Source of the DNA: Flavihumibacter solisilvae
GTDB lineage: Bacteria; Bacteroidota; Bacteroidia; Chitinophagales; Chitinophagaceae
Assembly: GCF_000814475.1 (NCBI RefSeq)
Contig: NZ_JSVC01000002.1
Coordinates: 219,655-283,654, forward strand
Reading direction: 5' to 3'
Length of the DNA: 64,000 nucleotides
Of this stretch, positions 44,562 to 53,725 are shown piece by piece; the first letter of the stretch is position 1, and each line of letters opens with the position of its first letter. The notes under the pieces are model-generated. The model was not told the DNA's origin, searched no databases, and was given only the letters and a program-made list of their open reading frames with translations. The position numbers and the translations under genes were made by a program.

Positions 44562-47500
44562 TCAGAAATCAACACCAAGTGCAAAATGCCAAATAGGTCT
44601 TCCTTTGAAGAACCCGGACATTTCCCAACCGGTATCAAGTCTCATGAAGTAACCCAGTAACGTACTCCTTGCACCGAAACCGTAACCGCCGACAAATGGA
44701 CCAACTCCACCCGCTTTGATGCGTACAAGTATATTTCCTTCCTGGTACACTTTTGAAGGCCGGGCAATCCCGTTGTAATTGCCGTTCCATGCAGTACCAA
44801 GGTCAACGAACTGGGTCAGCTGGAAGTTCCTTACAAATGCATTATTGATAGGTCTCTTCAACAATGTCGTAAATACCGGGAACCTGAACTCACTGTTTAT
44901 AACAAGGTTATTGTTGCCATTCGTAATGTTCTGGTTGTGTCCGCGCAGGTTCAGGGCCAGTGCCTGGAATGCATAGGTAGGATCCTGCGGTTGAACTTCT
45001 GTATTTGCTTTGGGGAATAGCCATCCGTCCTGTCCGCCGAGATAATACAGGATCTTCTGGTCGCCCCATGAAGCGTCTCCTGCTGCACGCCCGGCCCAGA
45101 TGAAGTTGCCAATGATCGGGTAATAATAACGCGCATCAAATCCAAAATTGAAACTGGTCTTGCCTTCTGCATAAACCACCTTGCTCAATTGCGTATTGTA
45201 GTCAACATACACTTTGTAACGAAGACCATTCCAGATATTGGTTGCCTTTTCAACGGAGTTGTCGTAAATATATTCCAGGCGCAGAAGGCCAAATGTTTTT
45301 TTCTTATCGGGCTCGGCGATCGTGCTTGGCGGACCTGCATATGCCTTTGTAACGATCTTGTCCATCCGCACACCAACGTTCGCCCTGATGCTCCTTAGCT
45401 TATCGAAAGGATACTTTACACCACCCTGGAAGAGGTTGGTATACAACTTAGCAGGAACAAGGAAACTTTGCTGGAATACAGTACTACCCACATCTGTTCG
45501 CCTGTAGTACAACAATGAATAGTCAAACCGGTGCTTCAGGTAATCTACTCTTGCAAGGTATTCGGAACCACTGTTGAACAGTGACTGTGATCCTGGTACG
45601 AAGATATTGGGATCACCTACCACAACAGGAATTCCCTGGCCTGCAGTATTGATCAATGGTGCACGGACCATCCCGGTGAATCGAAGGTCTTCCATCAGGT
45701 CATACACCGTCACTTTGAACATACCGTTAAAGCCGTTGTTTGAACTGTTCGTTACCGGTAGTGCGCCCGTAAATGGCTCATACCTGGTTATCAACACATC
45801 ATTATTGAACAGTGACCCTGTTACCTGGTCCACTGAAAACTTCAACCGGTAATCAAATCGTCCGGCCCTTTTCAACACTGAAGGCTGGCTTTCTTCCTGC
45901 TGGCCCCTGGTGATCATCTGCTGGATCGCTGAATCAGCCTTGTCGCGCCCGAATTCAGATTCAAATTCACTCACGGCATTGCGGGCTGAATCGGTAGTAC
46001 TGTCAGGCACCTGGAACTTGAGCGCTTCACCACTGGCAACCCGCATTTTATCAATGCTGCGCCTGCGGTAATCGGTTGGCCTGGGATTCACATTCCTTCT
46101 TTTCAGTGCGTTTTCGTCCACCTTCAGTTTATAAAGGAATTTCAGGTCACCCTCACGGCGAACTTCACTAACCACATCTTTTTCACCAGCTGATTTTGTT
46201 TCTACAAGTCCACTCTGGTAGTTGGTCAATGGAAACACATAAGCAGAATCACTGGTAATTGACATGGAGAAAGTGGTATCAGGTTCTGCTTTATCATAGA
46301 AGCGCAGGAGGGAGTCGATATCACGGCGACCTGGATTTCTCAGGATATCATCACCGACAACAACAATCGTGTCAACACCTGCCCTTTCAGTAGTGAAGAA
46401 GCCTGCAAAGCGGTTATGTATCCCGTTTTCATCACCGACGAAAGTGAAGTGTGATGTATTATACTGTGTCGGAAAGCGTGCGTTTCCATATTTCAGCTTT
46501 GTCAGCTGTGAGATCTGTTTGAATTCACTCTTATTGAAATTGTCTACCAGGAAAATATTGTAACGACTGTTTGAAGGAACAATGGTGTCGCCAGTTGGTG
46601 CGGTGGCAGACGGCCTGTTTGACGCATAAAGGATTCCCGATTTATTCGGGAAAGCTACAAACGTGGGGTCGAGGTCGTCATATTTGTCATTTGTGATCTG
46701 CTCTATCCTTTCCCTGTCGATCTTGAAAGTATAGATGTCGGACTGACCGTTCCGCACAGCGCTCATCAACAGAGTATTGTCATCGAGCATGTACTTAACG
46801 TCCTGGATCTGTTCAAACTGGTCGAGCACCAGTTTATCCCTTTTGAGCCGTGAAAAAATATCATAGGTGAACATCCGGATCTTGCCTTCCGTATTGTAGA
46901 CCACGAGTAGCTTGTTGCCCTTTTCATTCCACGCAAGCAGCGGGTAATGCGGGTCCTGCCTGGCTTCAAGGTTACGGACACCATTGCGCAGCAGGATCTT
47001 TTTGGTGCTGTAATCTTCGTAGAAGGCAACACACTGCTGGCCTTTAATGTATTCAACGACTGCATACGCCTGGCTCCGGGGTACGGGATTAGGGGTGAAG
47101 TTGTAGAAGTCCCTGTTTTTTTTCACTTCTTCAACTACCTGCATGGAGCCTTTCGGATTATTTCGCCGTCCCTTGATATCCTTGTAATACTTGTCTTCGT
47201 TATACAACATAAAGTCAGCCAGCACATCCTTGAATTTCTTTTTGCAGATGCGGTTGGAGGCTCCATTGAGATTACGGTACAGTCTCGCCAGGTAAAGGAA
47301 ATATTTGGTGTTCTCTTTTTTATAGATCTCTTCAATGTAATTCCAGAAAGCATGACCGGCGAGAAGCGGCTGGTCGTGCGCAAACTGGTAGAAATTCCGA
47401 TACCTGCCGGATAATAAAGCGGATTTCAACCGGTCGTCCAGTTCGGTGCTCCAGTTTTCCGCAGCATAGGCAACAAATCCGTCGGTTAACCATTTCGGTA

Positions 47501-48035
47501 AGTCTAATAATGCCTGGTTTGCAGCAAATTCGCCCAGGTCATCACCAAAAAGAATATTGTCAAGCAAAATTTTTGCAATACCCTGCCTGACCTGCCTGCG
47601 CAGGTTTTCATGGTCACTGTTGTAATAAATGACTACTTTGTTGTTAACGAGTTTCGTATTGCCACCGTTGGTCTGCCAATCGGTAGTTAGCCCGATATTC
47701 GTTTGCTGAAGGTCGTTGAAGCTGTTGTAAACAACCAGGTTAGCCCTTCTCTGGAGGCCGTACTCCATAAAGGTTTCAAGTTCCGGTAGCTCCTTTTCCG
47801 CGATCATTGCCACGGTCTGGGCTATCTTTTCGCCCTTCTGGCTGTAATAGGTGTTGAAGTTGTCGGTCTGGTAATATTGCCACTTGAATTTTTTATACTG
47901 TACCCTGTTCTTTCCAAATTCCACTGTATTGACCTGGGCATTTACGGGATTTAATGCGTTCAACAGGGAAAGGATGAAAATCACAGCAATCGTATAACAA
48001 ACACTCAAAAACGAATGATTCTTCGGAAATTGCAT
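44562..48035 (-). CDS. Large outer-membrane protein: peptidase-MA-like domain, TolB-like propeller and beta-barrel
   Basis: A 1157-residue exported protein with a signal-like helix (VCYTIAVIFILSLLNALNPVNA). About residues 35-300 resemble a peptidase MA-like (gluzincin) domain by LPKWLTDGFVAYAAE and GHAFWNYIEEIYKKENTKYFLYLARLY. However, the HExxH expected shortly before is replaced by RQGIAKILL, so it is probably inactive. A TolB-type propeller follows (about 320-560: YPLLAWNEKGNKLLVVYNTEG, DIYTFKIDRERIEQITND). A low-complexity linker leads to a BamA-like C-terminal barrel from about 730 to the final Phe. The start is ATG 48035; the frame to 48152 would run over the divergent promoter. Function unknown. 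Confidence 0.8.
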   Translation of the reverse strand: MQFPKNHSFLSVCYTIAVIFILSLLNALNPVNAQVNTVEFGKNRVQYKKFKWQYYQTDNFNTYYSQKGEKIAQTVAMIAEKELPELETFMEYGLQRRANLVVYNSFNDLQQTNIGLTTDWQTNGGNTKLVNNKVVIYYNSDHENLRRQVRQGIAKILLDNILFGDDLGEFAANQALLDLPKWLTDGFVAYAAENWSTELDDRLKSALLSGRYRNFYQFAHDQPLLAGHAFWNYIEEIYKKENTKYFLYLARLYRNLNGASNRICKKKFKDVLADFMLYNEDKYYKDIKGRRNNPKGSMQVVEEVKKNRDFYNFTPNPVPRSQAYAVVEYIKGQQCVAFYEDYSTKKILLRNGVRNLEARQDPHYPLLAWNEKGNKLLVVYNTEGKIRMFTYDIFSRLKRDKLVLDQFEQIQDVKYMLDDNTLLMSAVRNGQSDIYTFKIDRERIEQITNDKYDDLDPTFVAFPNKSGILYASNRPSATAPTGDTIVPSNSRYNIFLVDNFNKSEFKQISQLTKLKYGNARFPTQYNTSHFTFVGDENGIHNRFAGFFTTERAGVDTIVVVGDDILRNPGRRDIDSLLRFYDKAEPDTTFSMSITSDSAYVFPLTNYQSGLVETKSAGEKDVVSEVRREGDLKFLYKLKVDENALKRRNVNPRPTDYRRRSIDKMRVASGEALKFQVPDSTTDSARNAVSEFESEFGRDKADSAIQQMITRGQQEESQPSVLKRAGRFDYRLKFSVDQVTGSLFNNDVLITRYEPFTGALPVTNSSNNGFNGMFKVTVYDLMEDLRFTGMVRAPLINTAGQGIPVVVGDPNIFVPGSQSLFNSGSEYLARVDYLKHRFDYSLLYYRRTDVGSTVFQQSFLVPAKLYTNLFQGGVKYPFDKLRSIRANVGVRMDKIVTKAYAGPPSTIAEPDKKKTFGLLRLEYIYDNSVEKATNIWNGLRYKVYVDYNTQLSKVVYAEGKTSFNFGFDARYYYPIIGNFIWAGRAAGDASWGDQKILYYLGGQDGWLFPKANTEVQPQDPTYAFQALALNLRGHNQNITNGNNNLVINSEFRFPVFTTLLKRPINNAFVRNFQLTQFVDLGTAWNGNYNGIARPSKVYQEGNILVRIKAGGVGPFVGGYGFGARSTLLGYFMRLDTGWEMSGFFKGRPIWHFALGVDF

Positions 48036-48105
48036 ACCCAATGATTGTAGTCTAAAATTATGTTTTTCAGGGTTATCTGTGAAATCCCTCTTAAATAATA
48101 GAGCT

Positions 48106-48750
48106 ATGTTAACAGTCCGCCAATTTGAATTTAGTCCCATTATGGAAAACACTTATGTTTTGTATAACGAACAAAGTGAGTGCATCATAATTGATCCGGG
48201 CTGTTATGACCAGCGTGAGGAGCAGGTATTGAAAGAATACATCAAACAACATCGGCTTCATCCCCGGCTGTTGCTTAACACGCACTGCCACCTGGATCAT
48301 GTGTTTGGCAACAGGTTTGTGCATGAGACCTGGGATCTCGAATTATATATTCATGCCGCCGAAAAACAGGTTCTGGATTATGCACCTGAAGCGGGTAAAC
48401 GATGGAACCTGCCCTTCAGCAATTACAACGGTCCTCTTCATTTTCTTGATCCAAAGGAAAAGATCAGGATTGGCAACGACGAACTTTCCATAATTGAAGC
48501 TCCCGGCCATTCTCCCGGCCACATCTGTTTCTACAGTGAATCACAACATTTCCTGATAGGCGGCGATGTCTTATTCCGCCGCAGCATAGGCCGGACAGAC
48601 CTTCCAGGCGGAAATCACCAGCAGCTGCTCAACAGCATCCGCACCCAGCTTTTCGTGCTTCCCGACGATGTAAAAGTGTACCCCGGCCATGGCGAATCCA
48701 CTACAATCGGTTATGAGAAGAAATTTAATCCCTTTTTACAAGCTCAGTGA
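48106..48750 (+). CDS. MBL-fold hydrolase, glyoxalase II-like
   Basis: A 214-residue metallo-beta-lactamase-fold enzyme with the di-metal motif LLNTHCHLDHVFGN (about residues 62-75), further ligands in EAPGHSPGHI, GGDVLF and YPGHGEST. This pattern fits the YcbL-type hydroxyacylglutathione hydrolase-like group; the true thioester substrate cannot be deduced. The ATG at 48106 (MLTVRQFEFSPIMENTYVLYN) matches the family start; the frame upstream begins with a GTG at 48079. It is divergent from the large outer-membrane protein gene. Confidence 0.92.
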   Translation: MLTVRQFEFSPIMENTYVLYNEQSECIIIDPGCYDQREEQVLKEYIKQHRLHPRLLLNTHCHLDHVFGNRFVHETWDLELYIHAAEKQVLDYAPEAGKRWNLPFSNYNGPLHFLDPKEKIRIGNDELSIIEAPGHSPGHICFYSESQHFLIGGDVLFRRSIGRTDLPGGNHQQLLNSIRTQLFVLPDDVKVYPGHGESTTIGYEKKFNPFLQAQ

Positions 48751-48830
48751 ATACGTTGCAGCTTCCTGAAACAATCAACTCCATATTACCCGTTTGCCAT
48801 ATTCGGCTCTTACCCGAATCATAGGTCATT

Positions 48831-48862
48831 TGTCACTCATTGACTTATTGACTTACCGACCC
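48831..48862 (+). repeat. Octanucleotide array (ATTGACTT), spanning the flippase stop codon
   Basis: TGTCACTC (48831-48838), ATTGACTT (48839-48846), ATTGACTT (48847-48854) and the weaker ACCGACCC (48855-48862) keep the 8-base period. The array encodes the last residues of the flippase on the minus strand. Confidence 0.5.
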
Positions 48863-50345
48863 GTCGCAAATTCGTCCACTCTCTTTTTTCCACCTTTGCA
48901 ACAAAAGCCCCGAAAGCCAAAAGCATTATTGTGCCTGTTGCAATGCTGAACCAAAGCGGACTGTAGAAATACAGCAACAGTCGGTGGAGTAATACGATCA
49001 CGCTCACCAGCACGAGGTAGGAAAGCAGTTTCTTCTTCGCATAAGGAACAGGGTAATACCGCTGACCCAGGATATAACTGATAACCATCATGAAAAGATA
49101 ACAGGAGAAGGTTGCGAGGGCCGCCCCCAGGTAATGCAGTCGGGGAATCAGCAACACATTCAGTATGATGGTGATCACGGCACCGGCCAGTGTAATATAA
49201 GCCCCCGACAGGTTTTTGCCTGTCAGCTTGAACCAGATGCTCAGGTTATAATAAATGCCCAGGAAAATATTTCCCATCGCCAGGATCGGAACAATATACA
49301 TGCCTTCTCCCCACGCTTCAGACTTAAGGGTGATGATCCATTTCAGGACATCGAGATACAATCCTATCAGCAGGAACATAAAACAGCAGGCAATTACAAA
49401 GAATTTCATGACCCGGGCATAACTCTTCTGGGCACCTTCGTTCTTTGACTGGTTGAAAAAGAAGGGTTCCGCCGCCATACGGAAAGCCTGTATCATTATG
49501 GTGATGAGTACCGACAACCTGTATACATTGGCGAAAATTCCCAACTCGTGCTTGGCCTGCTCCGCGGGTAGATCTACCAGGTGCTGGTATACCAGTCTGC
49601 TGAGCATTTCGTTCACCATTCCCCCAAGTCCGACAATTATCAGCGGGTAACTATAGTGCATGATTTCCTTCCAAAGAACGGAATCAAACTCGAGCTTCAC
49701 TTCCTTCCATTCCGGAATCAGTAACAGGAAAGTCGCAATACTGCCCAGCAGGTTGCCGATCAGGTAATAACCTATACCGATATCGAGTCGCTGGATCATT
49801 GCCAGGAAGCCCTCAGGGTGTCTTGATGTATAGCCAGGTAAAAAGCCAAGAAAGAAAAAGACTATGGTGAGGTTCACTACTATACCTGCGACGCGGACAA
49901 AAGCATAGCGCCGGGGTCTGTTTTCCTGCCGTAGCCGGGCAAAAGCCAGTGTAGCCAGCGCATCGAAAAAGATGATGCCGCACATCCAGCTAAGGTATTC
50001 AGGGTGTGCGGTAAGGTTGAATGCTTCGGCGATGTAAAACCGGGAAATATATAAAATGACCGTAAAAAGAATGCTGCTGACAAAAAGGGAAACCGAAAGT
50101 GTATTATATAAATGCTGGCGTTCTTTTTCCTGGGAAAACCGGAAGTAAGCAGTTTCCAGTCCATATGTGAATAATACATTAAGGAAGGGAATTATCGCAT
50201 ATACCTGGGTGATATCCGCCGTTTTTGCGGGTTGTGCAAAAAGGAAGGGGAGGGCCATATTCATCAGGTAGCCCAAAAACCTGCTGACAATGGTGGGTAC
50301 GCCATACCAGATCGTTTGTCCTGCCAGTTTCTTTATTTCGCTCAA
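48837..50345 (-). CDS. Wzx-like polysaccharide flippase (MATE/PST family)
   Basis: A 502-residue integral membrane protein with about 12 to 14 hydrophobic helices, opening SEIKKLAGQTIWYGVPTIVSRFLGYLMNM. This is the amino-terminal pattern of polysaccharide biosynthesis flippases that move undecaprenyl-linked glycans or related lipids across the inner membrane. The start codon is TTG at 50345: no in-frame ATG precedes it, and KKLAGQTxxYG directly after the start fits the family. The gene stands outside any visible glycan cluster. Its 3' end lies in an octamer repeat. Confidence 0.87.
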   Translation of the reverse strand: MSEIKKLAGQTIWYGVPTIVSRFLGYLMNMALPFLFAQPAKTADITQVYAIIPFLNVLFTYGLETAYFRFSQEKERQHLYNTLSVSLFVSSILFTVILYISRFYIAEAFNLTAHPEYLSWMCGIIFFDALATLAFARLRQENRPRRYAFVRVAGIVVNLTIVFFFLGFLPGYTSRHPEGFLAMIQRLDIGIGYYLIGNLLGSIATFLLLIPEWKEVKLEFDSVLWKEIMHYSYPLIIVGLGGMVNEMLSRLVYQHLVDLPAEQAKHELGIFANVYRLSVLITIMIQAFRMAAEPFFFNQSKNEGAQKSYARVMKFFVIACCFMFLLIGLYLDVLKWIITLKSEAWGEGMYIVPILAMGNIFLGIYYNLSIWFKLTGKNLSGAYITLAGAVITIILNVLLIPRLHYLGAALATFSCYLFMMVISYILGQRYYPVPYAKKKLLSYLVLVSVIVLLHRLLLYFYSPLWFSIATGTIMLLAFGAFVAKVEKREWTNLRRVGKSISQ

Positions 50346-50429
50346 AAGGAATGAATGAATTTGGGCAAATTTAGTCGGATTTCAACTGCGCCCTTTGATT
50401 TTGTAACTTTCACCTTTAAATAACCCCTT

Positions 50430-51077
50430 ATGATAAAACCCTTATATGTGACCGTGGTGACAATGTTCTTCTCCCTGGCCTCACTGGCACAGCCAAAAGC
50501 TATTGAGGGAGTGGCCGAAATCCAGGGTAAAAATGTTGCGGCTGCCGTAATTGAATTTCCTTATCCGCCGGAAACAGTGGAAACGGCCCTGGCCGAAAAA
50601 CTTGCAGAAAGAGGATTCAAAGCCAATAAAGCGAAAGATTACCAGTTGTTCCGTTCTGTTCCTGTCGGTTCGGGAAAAAATATTTTTGATGTGTACATAA
50701 AGACAGAACGCAAGAGCAGAAAGCAAAAAGATGCGTCTGTTGTATATATCGTTCTTGCAAAGCCGAATGAAATGGTTTCTGCGCGTTCTGCCGGTGATCG
50801 CCATGGAGTTGGTGACGGCAAGGAGTTCCTGAACGATTTCACCCCTTACCTGGAAGATTTTAACCTGAAGCTTGAAATAATGGCGCAGGAAGATAATATC
50901 CGGAAACTCGAAAAGAAATATTCTGATCTGTTAAGTGACAGCACTGACCTGTCACGCAAAAAACTCCAGCTTGAAGAAAAGATAATGTTGAACAGTACAT
51001 CGCTCCAACAGCAGGCTGCCGAATTGGAAAAGCAACGCGTAGCCCTCGAAGCAGCGAAGTCGCGCCGGAAATCATAA
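50430..51077 (+). CDS. Secreted protein with C-terminal coiled coil, unknown function
   Basis: A 215-residue protein with signal peptide MIKPLYVTVVTMFFSLASLAQ. About residues 25-135 are alpha/beta (VAAAVIEFPYPPETVETALAEKLAERGFKAN, NIFDVYIKTERKSRKQKDASVVYIVLAKP). About 150-212 are a charged heptad-like helix rich in Lys, Glu and Leu (EDNIRKLEKKYSDLLSDS, QAAELEKQRVALEAAKSRR). I do not recognise a family. It lies between the divergent flippase gene and the convergent MbnH-like gene, so it forms its own unit. Confidence 0.75.
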   Translation: MIKPLYVTVVTMFFSLASLAQPKAIEGVAEIQGKNVAAAVIEFPYPPETVETALAEKLAERGFKANKAKDYQLFRSVPVGSGKNIFDVYIKTERKSRKQKDASVVYIVLAKPNEMVSARSAGDRHGVGDGKEFLNDFTPYLEDFNLKLEIMAQEDNIRKLEKKYSDLLSDSTDLSRKKLQLEEKIMLNSTSLQQQAAELEKQRVALEAAKSRRKS

Positions 51078-51093
51078 GTCCACTCTTACACCC

Positions 51094-52098
51094 TTATTCA
51101 CCTCCTGAGAACTTCTGGTCCGACAGGAAGGTGGAATCTGTAAGGGTTCGCAGGAATTCGGTAAGAAAGCTTCTCTCCACTGGCGAGAGTGAGATTCCGT
51201 TGCCATTATAGTGAGTGTATACATCGGACAGGTTCCAGAACCGTCCATCATGCATATAGGGAAATGTCTTTAGAACATTCCTGAGGCTGGGCACTTTAAA
51301 ACGAAGTGAATCCTGGCTGCTACCGGTGATGCGCATCCTGCCGAGGTCATTGAGATCGGGATTAACAGGCAACCCGTTCTTTTCATAAGCCAGGTTGGTG
51401 AACAGCGGCTCGGTATGACAGCTGCTGCACTTTTGCTGGAAAATGGCATAGCCCGCTTCTTCATTTACATTGAAAAGGTCACTACCATTTTTCACCCGGT
51501 CGTATTTTGAGTCGGCGGATACCAGCATCAGCATGAATTGCGAAAGGGCCTTTGTAAGCGTGGAGGTCGAAATTTCCGGGCTGCCGAACGCACGGGCAAA
51601 GTCTTTTTGATATTGGGGGTCGGCATTTAACTTCTCGAGTACTGATGGGATCGTTTCGGCCATTTCATTTGGGGCAGTTAATGGAGCCAGTGGCTGCAGG
51701 TCCAGGTTTGCTATCCCGCCGTCGTGGTGCATTTCAGTATGCCAGGCCAGGTTGAACAACGCCGGTGCATTCCTGGTAGTGAACTGGTTATTGAAACCGT
51801 GACTGAAATCGTGCTCAAAAGTGGCGAATGCAGCGAAGGGCTGGTGACAGCTTGCGCAGGGAAAATTGCCATCCTTCGACAGCCGACCGTCAAAAAACAG
51901 CTTCCGACCCAGCTCAAAACCTTCTTTGGTGAGTGGATTGGAAGCAAAATCGTACCTGGTGTCAGGCCATCCCGCAGGCTTTGGAAAATCCAACGGTGTT
52001 GCCCGCTGGGGGCTGTCGTCGCTCTTGTTGCAGCCCGACCCCCAAAGCGAAGCTATCGCTACCAGCATACACCATATTATCAGGATCCGGCTGCGCAT
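51094..52098 (-). CDS. Di-haem cytochrome c peroxidase/MauG-like lipoprotein (MbnH-like)
   Basis: A 334-residue periplasmic di-haem protein. A lipoprotein-type signal (MLVAIASLWGSGC) is followed by two c-type haem sites, CASCH (about residues 81-85) and CSSCH (about 222-226). GRKLFFDGRLSKDGNFPC and FKVPSLRNVLKTFPYMHDGRFWNLSDV are the CCP/MauG family signature. Its ATG overlaps the stop of the MbnP-like gene (TGATG). In methanobactin clusters the MbnH di-haem enzyme modifies a Trp of its partner MbnP. The same gene pairing here suggests, but does not prove, a similar copper-related modification. Confidence 0.85.
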   Translation of the reverse strand: MRSRILIIWCMLVAIASLWGSGCNKSDDSPQRATPLDFPKPAGWPDTRYDFASNPLTKEGFELGRKLFFDGRLSKDGNFPCASCHQPFAAFATFEHDFSHGFNNQFTTRNAPALFNLAWHTEMHHDGGIANLDLQPLAPLTAPNEMAETIPSVLEKLNADPQYQKDFARAFGSPEISTSTLTKALSQFMLMLVSADSKYDRVKNGSDLFNVNEEAGYAIFQQKCSSCHTEPLFTNLAYEKNGLPVNPDLNDLGRMRITGSSQDSLRFKVPSLRNVLKTFPYMHDGRFWNLSDVYTHYNGNGISLSPVERSFLTEFLRTLTDSTFLSDQKFSGGE

Positions 52099-52874
52099 CA
52101 GTTAATATCGAATTGGGTTAGTTGGAAAGCCCCGGCAAAATTCCCGGAGATCTGGTAGGCCAACTCACCGGGAGTCATGCAAACCGGTTCTTCGCTTATC
52201 CGTACCGGGTAGCTGTAGTTAAAGAAGGCATCCATATCAACAGATATATCCAATTCCAGCGTTTTGCCTTCCTGCAGTTGCCAGGTGTCCGTGTCCGTAA
52301 GTGTAACGGTAAAATTCCTGATGGCGCTGTAAGGCCACCGGAATCCACCGATATGATATTCGAACTTGCCGTTCACCTGAGTGCTTGAAGGCGAAGTACC
52401 TTCAAGTTTCGTATAGATATAACCGGTATTCCAGGTCCAGAACATTCCCTTCGCGGGGTCAAGTGCCCCGGATTGGACACCGCTCACGTTCCTTGCGCTG
52501 TCAACCCCAAGCAACACCGAAATGGCGTTATACGTGCCTGGCTTTATGGTTGTATTGATTTCCAGGCTTGACGGGTCGGCAAGGTCGACCAGGTAATATG
52601 GATCACCGTTTACAGCCTGCGAATGTTGTGGGTTTCCGGAAAGCGCGATCTGCCCGAAATAGAATTTGAATATCGTAGCCGAATAGCTTTCACCAAAGGA
52701 ATTGGTATATGTTTCGTTCAACCGGAACGGCGTACCATTGATTTTAGGATGAAAGCGGATGCTGATATATGCAGTTGCTGCCGAATCACTGCTGAGTTCT
52801 TTCTGGCACGAAGTGCCAATCACCATCAAGGTAAGGCACAGGATAAGCAGAGAATATCTATTTTCGGTATTCAC
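52098..52874 (-). CDS. MbnP-family lipoprotein
   Basis: A 258-residue lipoprotein (lipobox GTSC) with a beta-rich body. Family features include IRFHPKINGTPFRLNE, YLVDLADPSSLEI and, at about 145-160, MFWTWNTGYIYTKLEG, the conserved Trp-rich stretch of MbnP-like proteins. C-terminal VDMDAFFNYS is also typical. The start is GTG at 52874; no nearby ATG gives a full signal peptide. It is the first gene of the two-gene operon with the MbnH-like enzyme. Copper binding is inferred from the family. Confidence 0.8.
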   Translation of the reverse strand: MNTENRYSLLILCLTLMVIGTSCQKELSSDSAATAYISIRFHPKINGTPFRLNETYTNSFGESYSATIFKFYFGQIALSGNPQHSQAVNGDPYYLVDLADPSSLEINTTIKPGTYNAISVLLGVDSARNVSGVQSGALDPAKGMFWTWNTGYIYTKLEGTSPSSTQVNGKFEYHIGGFRWPYSAIRNFTVTLTDTDTWQLQEGKTLELDISVDMDAFFNYSYPVRISEEPVCMTPGELAYQISGNFAGAFQLTQFDIN

Positions 52875-52894
52875 ACCAGAAAGTTACACAAATT

Positions 52895-53347
52895 ATGAGA
52901 GTGGTCATACAGCGGGTAAGCAGGGCTTCGGTTACAATTGACGGAAAGGTAAAAGATTCAATCGGGGAGGGATTACTGGTATTGGCCGGGTTCGAAGACA
53001 CCGATGCGCAGGAAGACATAAACTGGATAAGCAGCAAACTGGTGCAGCTGCGGGTTTTTAATGATGACCAGGGCGTGATGAACAGGTCGGTAAAGGAAGT
53101 GGATGGAGGGATCCTGGTGATCAGCCAGTTCACATTGCATGCGAGCACTAAAAAAGGCAACCGCCCTTCTTATATCCGTGCATCGAAACCGGATACTGCA
53201 ATCCCGTTATACGAGAATTTCGTCCGGCAGGTGGAGGTTGACCTCGGTAAACCTGTTGGTACCGGTATATTTGGTGCCGATATGAAAGTGGAGCTGGTTA
53301 ACGACGGCCCAGTCACGATCTGCATTGATTCAAAGAATAAAGAATAA
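52895..53347 (+). CDS. dtd: D-aminoacyl-tRNA deacylase
   Basis: A 150-residue proofreading enzyme that hydrolyses D-aminoacyl-tRNA. The N terminus MRVVIQRVSRASVTIDGKV, the catalytic motif VISQFTLHA and the cross-subunit GPVT motif in VNDGPVTICID are all intact. Length is normal. It starts 20 bases from the divergent MbnP-like gene and is followed by the MazG-like gene 12 bases after its stop. Confidence 0.96.
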   Translation: MRVVIQRVSRASVTIDGKVKDSIGEGLLVLAGFEDTDAQEDINWISSKLVQLRVFNDDQGVMNRSVKEVDGGILVISQFTLHASTKKGNRPSYIRASKPDTAIPLYENFVRQVEVDLGKPVGTGIFGADMKVELVNDGPVTICIDSKNKE

Positions 53348-53359
53348 ACCCGTTTTGCA

Positions 53360-53695
53360 ATGGAAGACATCACCATCAGGGAAGCGCAGCAACAGGTCGA
53401 TACCTGGATCCGGACTGTCGGTGTGCGTTATTTCAATGAACTCACTAACCTCGGCGTATTAATGGAAGAAGTTGGTGAACTTTCCCGGATCATGGTTCGT
53501 CAATATGGGGAACAGTCGTGGAAGTCGTCAGATAAGGGGAAAGACCTTGACGACGAAATGGCTGATGTGCTCTGGGTACTCATTTGCCTGGCCAACCAGA
53601 CCGGAGTTGACCTTTCGGCAGCCCTTAAAAAGAATTTCGAAAAGAAAAATCTCAGGGATTCCGACCGCCATCGGGACAATGAGAAGTTGGTTTAA
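53360..53695 (+). CDS. MazG-like nucleotide pyrophosphohydrolase
   Basis: A 111-residue single-domain enzyme that hydrolyses non-canonical nucleoside triphosphates. The metal-binding EExxE...ExxD pattern is visible as MEEVGELSRIM (about 35-45) and DDEMADVLWVL (about 65-75). This is the short MazG type rather than the two-domain MazG. It likely shares a transcript with dtd; both act in quality control, one on tRNA and the other on nucleotides. Its last codons overlap the promoter-like sequence of glyQS. Confidence 0.88.
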   Translation: MEDITIREAQQQVDTWIRTVGVRYFNELTNLGVLMEEVGELSRIMVRQYGEQSWKSSDKGKDLDDEMADVLWVLICLANQTGVDLSAALKKNFEKKNLRDSDRHRDNEKLV

Positions 53696-53718
53696 CTTTT
53701 TACTTTCTATTATCTTTG
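53687..53718 (+). promoter_or_regulatory. Promoter of glyQS
   Basis: TTG (53687-53689), 21 bases, then TATCTTTG (53711-53718), an exact TAnnTTTG. The glyQS ATG starts only seven bases after the box, implying a leaderless or nearly leaderless transcript. Confidence 0.65.
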
Positions 53719-53725
53719 CCCACTT

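Noticed and set aside
48036..48152. N-terminal extension of the large propeller/barrel protein
   Set aside because: The extension crosses the divergent gap and runs into the MBL-fold gene start; the ATG at 48035 leads directly into a signal-like helix.
31473..48862. Octamer arrays as a CRISPR array
   Set aside because: The unit is 8 bases with no spacers and no cas genes are in the window.
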